A DNA stretch of 64,000 bases from Streptomyces natalensis ATCC 27448 (lineage in GTDB: Bacteria > Actinomycetota > Actinomycetes > Streptomycetales > Streptomycetaceae), in assembly GCF_000935125.1 (NCBI RefSeq), contig NZ_JRKI01000045.1:1-64000 (forward strand), written 5' to 3'. The notes below the pieces were generated by a model. The model ran no database searches, had not been told where the DNA came from, and was given only the letters and a program-made list of their open reading frames with translations. Each line of letters begins with the position of its first letter. Positions within the stretch are counted from its first letter, which is position 1. A program made the translations under genes and the position numbers. Below, in pieces: positions 30,411 to 37,753 of the stretch.

Positions 30411-33185
30411 TCAGGCCAGCAGCGGCCCGCCCAGCGCCTGCTCCGCCCAGATGATCTTGCCCTCCGGTGTGTACCGCGTGCCCCAGTGCTGGACGAGCTG
30501 GGAGACGAGGAACAGGCCGCGGCCGCCTTCGTCCTCGGTGGCGGCGTAGCGCAGGTGGGGGGAGGTGCTGCTGGTGTCGGAGACCTCGCAGATCAGGGTG
30601 CGGTCGTACAGGAGGCGGACGCGGATGGGGCCGGTGGCGTAGCGGATGGCGTTGGTGATGAGTTCGCTGAGGACGAGTTCGGCGGTGAAGGCCGCCTCCT
30701 CCAGGCCCCAGCGGCTGAGCTGGCGGTTGAGGTCCGCCCGGGCGTCGGCCACGGCCGCCGGGTCGGAGGGGACCTCCCAGTCCGCGATGCGCTCGGGGTC
30801 GAGCACGCGGGTGCGGGCGACGAGCAGGGCGATGTCGTCACGCTGACGGACGGGGAGCAGGGCCCCGAAAACGGCCTCGCAGGTCTCGTCGGGGGTGCGG
30901 CCGGGGTGCGCCAGGACGGTGGCGAGGGTCCGCAGGCCGGTGTCGATGTCCCGCTCGCGGTCCTCGACGAGGCCGTCGGTGTACAGGACCAGGCTGCTGC
31001 CCTCGGGCAGGTGGATGTCCACCGCCTCGAAGGGCAGACCGCCCAGGCCCAGCGGCGGGCCGGCGGGCAGTTCCGGGAACTGCACGGTGCCGTCGGGGTG
31101 GACCAGCGCCGGCAGGAGATGTCCGGCGCGGGAGAGGCTGCATCTGCCGTAGGAGGGGTCGTAGATCGCATACAGGCAGGTGGCGCCCGCCAGCACGGCG
31201 TCCTGGTTCGCCGTGACCGCCTCCTGGTCGATACGGGTGACCAGCTCGTCCAGGTGGCTGAGCAGTTCATGGGGCGGCAGATCGAGGGTGGAGAAGTTCT
31301 GCACCGCCGTACGCAGCCGGCCCATGGTGGCGGCGGCGTGCAGTCCATGGCCGACGACATCGCCGATGACCAGAGCCACCCGGGCACCGGGCAGCGGAAT
31401 GACGTCGAACCAGTCGCCGCCCACCCCGGTCTGCGCGGGCAGATAGCGGTGGGCGATGTCCACCGCGTTCTGTTCGGGCAGTCCGCGGGGCAGCAGGCTG
31501 TGCTGAAGGGTGACGGCCATGGCGTGCTCGCGGGTGTAGCGGCGCGCATTGTCGATGCATACGGCGGCCCGCGCGGCCATCTCCTCGGCCAGGGAGATAT
31601 CGCCCTCCTCGAAGTGCGGCCGGTCCTGGGCGCGCCAGAAGTTGGCGATGCCCATGAGGACGCCGCGCGCCTGGAGCGGAACGGTGATCAGCGAACGGCA
31701 GCCGTACTGCACCACCCGCCGGAAGCGCTCGACGTCCTGGGAGAACAGGTCGGCAGCCTCGGTCAGATCGCTGACGAGGACGGACCGGCCGGTGACGAAA
31801 CCGGTGGCCATCGGGGTGGTCGCGGGGAAGGTGTGCAGCTCACCGGCCCGGTAGAGGGGGTGGTCGTCGCGGATGCCGGCGAGCGCCACCCGGCGCAGTT
31901 CCGGCGCCGCGCGGTACGAGCCCACGGGCGGCTCCGCGCCGATGAGGACGGGTTCGGCGAGGTCGACGGTGACATAGTCGGCGAACCAGACCACGGCGAC
32001 CTCGGTCAGCTCCTGGGCGGTGCGCTGCACATCGAGGGTGGTGCCGATGGTCATGCTCGCGTCGTACAGCAGCCGCAGCCGGCTCTGGGCGGACTCGGCC
32101 TTTCCGGCGAGGGCCAGCAGTTCGGTGGAGTCGCGCAGGGTGGCGACGCTGCCGGGCGGGCCGCCGCGGCGGTCGGTGGGCCGGTTGTTCACCGCCAGCA
32201 GCTGGTCGCCCACGGGGAGCACCTCGTCGGTGGCCACCCGGCCCGAGACCAGCAGTTCCGTGATCCGCTCGGAGAGTCCGAGGTCGCCGACGCGGCGCCC
32301 CTCGACGTCCGGGGTCAGGCCCAGGAGCCGGCGCGCCTCGTCGTTGGCGAGCAGCACCCGGCCGCTGCCGCTGACGATGATCACGCCCTCGCGTACGGCG
32401 TGCAGCACCGCGTCGTGGTGCTCGTACATCCGGGTCATCTCCGCCGGGCCGAGCCCATGGGTCTGGCGCCGCAGCCGGCTGCTCGCCAGCGCCGTACCGG
32501 CCGTGGCGAGGGCCAGCCCGGCCGCACCGGCGCCGAGGACGACCGGCAGCTGGCGGTCGATCGCGCTGCTGACCCGGCGGACCTTCAGACCGGAGGACAC
32601 CATGCCCACGACCCTGCCCCTGGCGTCCATGACCGGGACGACGGCCTGCACCTCGTGGCCGAGGGGGCCCTGGACGGTTTCCAGGGTGATGCGGCCGGCG
32701 AGCGAGGGCTTGATGGTGCCGACGAAATGCTTGCCGATCTTGCTCGGCAGGGGGTGCGTGAAGCGGATGCCGTCGCGGTTCATGACGACGATGAAGTCGA
32801 CGCCGCCCCGCTTGCGGGCCGCCTCGGTCAGCGGCTGGAGCACCTTGGAGGGGTGGGGGCCCTGCATGGTCGCCACCAGACCGGGGCTGTGCGCGAAGGC
32901 TTCGGCGGCGGCGAGCGAACGGCCGCGCGCTCCCTCGAACCGGTCGGTGCGGGACTGGATCAGCAAGGTGGTCACCGCGGCCACGATGAGGAGCAGGACC
33001 ACCGTGATCTGGAGGACGAACATCTGTCCGGCCACGCTGCGGATGCTCAGCGCGGAGCGCACGCGCCGCGCCGAGGGCGTCGGCGAGCCGTCCCGCCGCT
33101 CCTTCCGGTCGCCGCGGCCCGGGCGCCGACCGGTGACCCAGCGCCCCGAGGGTGGCCACGGGAAGCGGCCGGAGATTCGGGCCAT
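30411..33185 (-). CDS. Membrane SpoIIE phosphatase with sensor, PAS, GAF and ATPase domains
   Basis: A 924-residue signalling protein. After a basic N-terminus there is one membrane helix (about 57-77), an extracytoplasmic Cache-like sensor (80-200, with GGVDFIVVMNRDGIRFTHP), a second helix (about 212-232), a PAS domain (250-345), a GAF domain (370-545), the PP2C-type SpoIIE phosphatase (565-765; GGDWFDVIPL, GDVVGHGLHAAATM, YTDGLVEDR) and a C-terminal anti-sigma-like ATPase (785-915; ELVLSELITNAIRYA, GRGLFLVSQL). Such proteins set sigma-factor partner switching: the phosphatase acts on an anti-sigma antagonist, the ATPase may phosphorylate it. The PAS and GAF parts add cytoplasmic signals to the outer one. 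Confidence 0.92.
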   Translation of the reverse strand: MARISGRFPWPPSGRWVTGRRPGRGDRKERRDGSPTPSARRVRSALSIRSVAGQMFVLQITVVLLLIVAAVTTLLIQSRTDRFEGARGRSLAAAEAFAHSPGLVATMQGPHPSKVLQPLTEAARKRGGVDFIVVMNRDGIRFTHPLPSKIGKHFVGTIKPSLAGRITLETVQGPLGHEVQAVVPVMDARGRVVGMVSSGLKVRRVSSAIDRQLPVVLGAGAAGLALATAGTALASSRLRRQTHGLGPAEMTRMYEHHDAVLHAVREGVIIVSGSGRVLLANDEARRLLGLTPDVEGRRVGDLGLSERITELLVSGRVATDEVLPVGDQLLAVNNRPTDRRGGPPGSVATLRDSTELLALAGKAESAQSRLRLLYDASMTIGTTLDVQRTAQELTEVAVVWFADYVTVDLAEPVLIGAEPPVGSYRAAPELRRVALAGIRDDHPLYRAGELHTFPATTPMATGFVTGRSVLVSDLTEAADLFSQDVERFRRVVQYGCRSLITVPLQARGVLMGIANFWRAQDRPHFEEGDISLAEEMAARAAVCIDNARRYTREHAMAVTLQHSLLPRGLPEQNAVDIAHRYLPAQTGVGGDWFDVIPLPGARVALVIGDVVGHGLHAAATMGRLRTAVQNFSTLDLPPHELLSHLDELVTRIDQEAVTANQDAVLAGATCLYAIYDPSYGRCSLSRAGHLLPALVHPDGTVQFPELPAGPPLGLGGLPFEAVDIHLPEGSSLVLYTDGLVEDRERDIDTGLRTLATVLAHPGRTPDETCEAVFGALLPVRQRDDIALLVARTRVLDPERIADWEVPSDPAAVADARADLNRQLSRWGLEEAAFTAELVLSELITNAIRYATGPIRVRLLYDRTLICEVSDTSSTSPHLRYAATEDEGGRGLFLVSQLVQHWGTRYTPEGKIIWAEQALGGPLLA

Positions 33186-33378
33186 GCCTCATGTGTACCC
33201 TGCGCCCAATCCGTCCTATACGCACCACGCCGCTTATCGCATGACTGTGCGACGGAGTCTCGGCGGTCGATGCGGCCGCGACGGGGGCGATCGTGGTCAT
33301 GCGGTCACTCCCTGTGGCGGACCTGGAGGGGGCGGCGGAACGGACGGTCTCGTGCCTCCCCTCGTCCGTTTGGCGCAA

Positions 33379-33408
33379 GCGCGCGTCCCCCGACGGGAGG
33401 ACGCGCGC
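33379..33408 (-). terminator. Hairpin terminator after the cysteine desulfurase
   Basis: Perfect 10-bp arms GCGCGCGTCC / GGACGCGCGC around a 10-base loop, 21 bases past the stop at 33429. It ends the encapsulin-desulfurase transcript. Confidence 0.65.
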
Positions 33409-33428
33409 TCGGGAAGGTGTGGCGGGCG

Positions 33429-34742
33429 TCAGCCGCTCTGCTGCAACCGGCTCAGCGACGCCACCAGTTGGTCCACCTCCTCCGCCGTGTTGTACAGCGC
33501 GAGCGAGGCGCGCGCCGCGCTCTTCAGGCCGTAATGGGCCAGCGCCGGCTGGGCGCAGTGGTGACCCGCGCGGATCGCGATGCCGTCGCGGTCCAGCCAG
33601 TCGGCGATCGCCGCCGGGTCGTGTCCGGCGAGGGTGAAGGTCAGAACGGCGATCCGGTCGGGGGCCGAGCCGAGCAGTTCGAGCCCCGGCAGGGCGGTCA
33701 GGGCCCGGCGGGCGTGGTCCAGCAGCGAGGTCTCGTACGCGGCGACGGCGTCGCGGTCGAAGGAGGTCAGCCAGTTCAGCGCGGCCAGCAGGCCGACCAC
33801 GCCGGCGATGTGCCCGGTGCCGGCCTCCAGCCGGTGGGGAACGGGGGCATAGGTGGTACGGGTGAAGTCCACCGATTCGATCATGTTGCCGCCGCCCTGC
33901 CACGGCGCCATCTCCCGCAGGATCTCCGGCTTCGCGTACAGGGCGCCGATGCCCGTGGGGGCGAACAGCTTGTGGCCGGAGAACACGTAGAAGTCGGCGT
34001 CCAGCTCCTGCACGTCGACAGGGAAGTGCGCCACCGCCTGCGCCCCGTCGACCAGCACCTTGGCCCCGTAGCGGTGCGCGAGCGCGGTCATCTCGCGGAC
34101 CGGGGGGACGGTGCCGAGCACATTGGACGCCTGGCCGACCGCCACCAGCCGGGTGCGCATGGACAGCAGACCGGCGTAGGCGTCCAGGTCGATCTGGCCG
34201 TCCGGGCGCAGCGGTACGGGGACCACCCGGGCCCGGGTCTCCTTGGCGAGCAGCTGCCAGGGGACGATGTTGGAATGGTGTTCCAGCACCGGGACCAGGA
34301 TGTCGTCGCCGGGGCCGAGGTTGCCCCGGCCCCAGCTCTGGGCGACGAGGTTGACCGCCTCGGTGGTGCCCCGGACGAAGACGATCTCGTCCGGCGACGG
34401 GGCGCCCAGGAACCGCGCAACGGCCTCCCGGCCCGCTTCGTACGCCTCGGTGGCCTCCCGCGCCATGGTGTGCGCGCCGCGGTGGATGTTGGAGTTGGCC
34501 GTGCCGTAGAAGCCGGTCAGCGCCTCGATGACCTGGCGCGGCTTGTGGGTGGTGGCGCCGTTGTCGAGCCAGACGAGCGGATGGCCGTTGACGGTGCGGT
34601 GCAGGGCCGGGACGTCGCGGCGGGCCATCTCCGGGGAGAAGGCCGCCTGCTGGGTGGGGAGCGCGGCGGAGCCGGTGGGCGGCGCAGCGCTCTGCGGCTC
34701 CGGCGGCGCGGTGGCCACCCGGCCAACCTCAGGAATAATCAT
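33429..34742 (-). CDS. SufS-type cysteine desulfurase, encapsulin cargo
   Basis: A 437-residue PLP enzyme that frees sulfur from cysteine. It keeps WLDNGATTHKP (58-68), VRGTTEAVN, the EHHSNIVPWQ segment, DGAQAVAHFPVDV, the Schiff-base Lys in FSGHKLFAPTGIG, and GHHCAQPALAHYG with the reactive Cys. Compared with ordinary SufS it has about 45 extra N-terminal residues, Pro/Ala-rich and disordered (residues 5-40). In family 2 encapsulin systems such a tail is the cargo-loading region. The ATG at 34742 lies 14 bp inside the shell gene, so shell and cargo are made together, and this cargo should end up inside the shell. Confidence 0.9.
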   Translation of the reverse strand: MIIPEVGRVATAPPEPQSAAPPTGSAALPTQQAAFSPEMARRDVPALHRTVNGHPLVWLDNGATTHKPRQVIEALTGFYGTANSNIHRGAHTMAREATEAYEAGREAVARFLGAPSPDEIVFVRGTTEAVNLVAQSWGRGNLGPGDDILVPVLEHHSNIVPWQLLAKETRARVVPVPLRPDGQIDLDAYAGLLSMRTRLVAVGQASNVLGTVPPVREMTALAHRYGAKVLVDGAQAVAHFPVDVQELDADFYVFSGHKLFAPTGIGALYAKPEILREMAPWQGGGNMIESVDFTRTTYAPVPHRLEAGTGHIAGVVGLLAALNWLTSFDRDAVAAYETSLLDHARRALTALPGLELLGSAPDRIAVLTFTLAGHDPAAIADWLDRDGIAIRAGHHCAQPALAHYGLKSAARASLALYNTAEEVDQLVASLSRLQQSG

Positions 34743-36111
34743 GGTAGTTGGACACCTCGACGTTCTGGAGCACCGCCAGCGCGTCCTCCACCAGCACCGC
34801 GCTGTTGAAGTACGCGGTCATCAGGTACGAGGTGATGCCCTTCTGGTCGGTGCCCATGTTCCGCATCGCCAGGCCCGGTTCGACCTCGTCCGCGACCTTG
34901 GCGGGGCGCAGCCCCACCACACCCTGCTCGGCCTCGCCGACGCGCATCAGCAGGATCTCGGTCGTCCCGATGCCCGCCCCGCCGGAGAACCGCACCTTGT
35001 CGGAGGGGAGCAGCGGGACCCCGCGCCAGCTCAGCAGCGGGCTGCCGAACCGGGTGTCGATCACCGGGGGCACACCCCGGCGGGTACATTCCCGGCCGAA
35101 CGCGGCGATGGCGCGCGGGTGGGCGAGGAAGTAGCCGGGGTGCTTCCAGACCCGGGAGAGCAGTTCGTCGAGGTCGTCGGGGGTGGGCGAGCCGGTGCGT
35201 GCCTGGACGCGCTGCCCCGGGGCGACGTTGTGGAAGAGGCCGAATTCCGGGTGGTTGAGCAGCGCGGCCTCCTGGCGCTCGCGCAGCGCGTGCACGGTGA
35301 GGTTGGACTGGGCGCGGGTCTGGTCGATGGGCCCGTTGTACAGGTCGGCGACCCGGGTGTGGACGCGCAGCACGGTCTGGGCCAGCGTCATGTGGTACTC
35401 GCGGGGCGTGTCCTCGTAGTCGACGAACGTCCCCGGCAGGTCGGGTTCGCCTTCGTGGCCGGCACTGAGGTCCACCGGCACCTCGCCGCCCGGCTGCACA
35501 CCGTCCGTGTGGAGGTAGGCGTCCAGCGCGTCCCGCAGGCCGGCGTCGCGCTCGCCCAGCCCGGCGAGCACGCTGCGTTCCAGGCACAGCGCCACACCCG
35601 GGGTGAGCGCCTTGACGCGGTAGGGCAGGGGTTCGGCGCGGGTCCAGGCGTCGAGGTCGAAGAACTGGCCGTCGCCGATCACTTCGAGCACCGCGTCCTC
35701 GCCGTAGCGGCCGCTGGCCCGCTTCTCGGCGCGGCCCTGGACGAGGACCCACAGCCGTTCGTGGGCGTCGCCGTCCTGGGCCAGCATCTCCCCGGGGGCG
35801 AAGGCGACCTCCTGGAAGGCGTCGGCGAGTTCGGCCAGCAGGTCGTCGTCGGCGTCCCGCAGATACGGCAGCTCGCGCAGGTCGCCGGGTATGACGCGCG
35901 GCGATCCGGCGTCGGTGTGGGTGCTGATGCGGTCGTCGCCCAGGACGTAGGTGCGGCGGCGGTTGACGCGGAAGACGCCGGATTCGACGTCCACCCAGGG
36001 CAGGGCGCGCAGCAGGTAGCGCGGGGTGATGCCGCGCATCTGGGGGGTGGTCTTGGTGGTGGTGGCGAGCTGCCGTGCGGCATCCGGGCCGAGACTCATC
36101 CGATCGTTCAC
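34729..36111 (-). CDS. Family 2B encapsulin shell protein with cNMP-binding-like insert
   Basis: A 460-residue HK97-fold shell subunit of encapsulin family 2. The N-arm (1-80; TPQMRGITPRYLLRALPWVDVESGVFRVN) and the C-terminal P- and A-domains (250-460; LNHPEFGLFHN, WKHPGYFLAHPRAIAAFGREC, FGSPLLSWRGVPLLPSDK, GTDQKGITSYLMTAYFNSAVL) fit the SrpI-like shell. Between them (about 90-200) lies a cyclic-nucleotide-binding-like domain, the mark of subfamily 2B. Its phosphate cassette is weak: GDGQFFDL where GE is usual, and Tyr where the Arg is usual, so true cNMP binding is doubtful. It is followed by its desulfurase cargo. The 409-bp region upstream (36112-36520) must hold the promoter. Confidence 0.93.
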   Translation of the reverse strand: MNDRMSLGPDAARQLATTTKTTPQMRGITPRYLLRALPWVDVESGVFRVNRRRTYVLGDDRISTHTDAGSPRVIPGDLRELPYLRDADDDLLAELADAFQEVAFAPGEMLAQDGDAHERLWVLVQGRAEKRASGRYGEDAVLEVIGDGQFFDLDAWTRAEPLPYRVKALTPGVALCLERSVLAGLGERDAGLRDALDAYLHTDGVQPGGEVPVDLSAGHEGEPDLPGTFVDYEDTPREYHMTLAQTVLRVHTRVADLYNGPIDQTRAQSNLTVHALRERQEAALLNHPEFGLFHNVAPGQRVQARTGSPTPDDLDELLSRVWKHPGYFLAHPRAIAAFGRECTRRGVPPVIDTRFGSPLLSWRGVPLLPSDKVRFSGGAGIGTTEILLMRVGEAEQGVVGLRPAKVADEVEPGLAMRNMGTDQKGITSYLMTAYFNSAVLVEDALAVLQNVEVSNYHDYS

Positions 36112-36486
36112 GGGTCCTCCTGGGAAAGGGGGTGGACGGTGACACGCGGAGCGGGCATGCCGGAGTGACGGCCGACGGCCGGTGGTGGGGCATGCCGGAG
36201 CGCCTCCCGATCGTGTGGCCGGCCGCCGCCACCGGCAACCTGCCGCGGTCCGTCACCCGGCCGGAAACGCGCCCTGAACTGGGCCGTCGATTCCGTACAG
36301 GTGACCGACTACCGTGCGTGGCAGCCCCGCCACCACATGGGGAGCCGACGGAATTTCCCCTTCCACCTGCCGGGCTGACGCCCCTCCGCACCCCACAAGA
36401 GACCTGATTTACCCTCATAAGCCTGCTTTGGCGCAGCTAAAGGGGCGCTTATGGGAGGGATTCCGGCCCCGTCGACGCCGTCGCCC

Positions 36487-36514
36487 GGGGCGCCCCGGCG
36501 CGCGGGGCGCCCCG
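36487..36514 (-). terminator. GC hairpin after the acyltransferase
   Basis: GGGGCGCCCC, a short GCGCG-type loop, GGGGCGCCCC: each arm is itself a palindrome, starting a few bases past the stop at 36521. The rest of the 409-bp gap to the encapsulin start (36112-36486) shows no gene; it is the upstream region of the encapsulin operon. Confidence 0.5.
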
Positions 36515-36520
36515 CGGCCC

Positions 36521-37753
36521 TCACCTGGGCAGGGCCTCCGGATAGAACTCCCGAGGCCGCCCGTTGGTGTCCTTCAGCCGGCCCAGCAGGCTCGCCGGAT
36601 ATTCGATCAGCCAGTAGCTGACCGCCGCCACCGGCAGCGCCGCCAGCACGACGAGGACGACGGCGAGCGGGAAGCCCGCCTGGCCCGCGGGCAGCAGACC
36701 GGCGTCGTGCAGCTGCACCATCACCGGCTCGTGCCAGATGAACAGGCTGTAGCTGACCAGCCCCGCTGCGGCGAGCCAACGGCCCGTCAGCACACGGTTC
36801 CAGACGGTGTGCCGGCGGATGTGGAGGGTGCCGAAGAGCAGCACGAACCACAGCGCGGAGGCCAGCGGGTGGTAGAAGGTGAAGGCGACGTTCTCCGGCG
36901 CGGAGACCAGGGAGAGGGCGTAGAGGCCGGCCAGGGCGAGGGCGCACACCGGGAGCGCCGCGCGGGCGGTGAGCCGGCCCCGCCCGCCGAGGGCGACGGT
37001 CAGCACGGCCAGGCCCATCCCGGCCGCGAAACCGCCGAAGCGGGCCTGCGGGCCGAAGTAGACCGCCCAGTCGGTGGACGGGACGCCCACCCCGTAGTGC
37101 GCCACCGCGATCCACCCGATCGGTACGGCGAAGAGCACCCCGCAGCCGGCCGCGCACACGGCGATCCGGGCACCACGGCGGCGCAGCGGACGGCAGGCCC
37201 GTACGGCCAGCGGGCCGAGCGCGATCAGGACGCCGTAGAACAGCACCTCCAGGGACAGCGACCAGGTGGGGCCCAGGGTGTAGAAGATCCGCTGCCCGTC
37301 GAAGACATGGGTGAAGGTGAGGTGCTCGACCAGGTCCTGCCAGTCGCCCGGCAGGGTCGGGTTGCGGCTGGCCCAGACCACCAGGACCGCCAGGACGTAG
37401 AGCGGCAGGATCCGGATCGCGCGGCGGAAGAGGAACAGCCGGGCCGGGCGGGTGGAGCGGCCGTCGATGGCGGCCCGTGCGTACGACAGGGTCAGCAGGT
37501 AGGCGGAGAGAACGAAGAAGAGGTCGATGACCTCGAAGGAGAACACCGCTCCCAGGAAGCGGTTGCCGACCGGCGGATGGCTGCCGTGGGCGTCGTAGCG
37601 GAAGTACTGCTGCCAGACGTGGAAGACGACGGTGCTCAGGGCGGCGAGGCCGCGGAAGCCGTCGATGTCGCGGGCGCGGCTGCGGGCCGGTGCGCCCTCG
37701 GGCGGTTTGGGTCCCCTGACGGGGCCGGGGGCGAAGGTTGCGGGCGAGGTCAC
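36521..37753 (-). CDS. Acyltransferase-3 family membrane protein
   Basis: A 410-residue protein with about ten transmembrane helices. The family marks are clear: DIDGFRGLAALSTVVFHVW near the start (with the catalytic-type His), FFVLSAYLL, FRRAIRILPLYVLAV, WSLSLEVLFY and the C-terminal SYSLFIWHEPVM. Such enzymes O-acetylate or acylate extracellular glycans or exported sugars. GTG 37753 overlaps the stop of the GT2 gene by 4 bp, so it is coupled to it and probably decorates the polysaccharide that the GT2 protein makes. Confidence 0.9.
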   Translation of the reverse strand: MTSPATFAPGPVRGPKPPEGAPARSRARDIDGFRGLAALSTVVFHVWQQYFRYDAHGSHPPVGNRFLGAVFSFEVIDLFFVLSAYLLTLSYARAAIDGRSTRPARLFLFRRAIRILPLYVLAVLVVWASRNPTLPGDWQDLVEHLTFTHVFDGQRIFYTLGPTWSLSLEVLFYGVLIALGPLAVRACRPLRRRGARIAVCAAGCGVLFAVPIGWIAVAHYGVGVPSTDWAVYFGPQARFGGFAAGMGLAVLTVALGGRGRLTARAALPVCALALAGLYALSLVSAPENVAFTFYHPLASALWFVLLFGTLHIRRHTVWNRVLTGRWLAAAGLVSYSLFIWHEPVMVQLHDAGLLPAGQAGFPLAVVLVVLAALPVAAVSYWLIEYPASLLGRLKDTNGRPREFYPEALPR

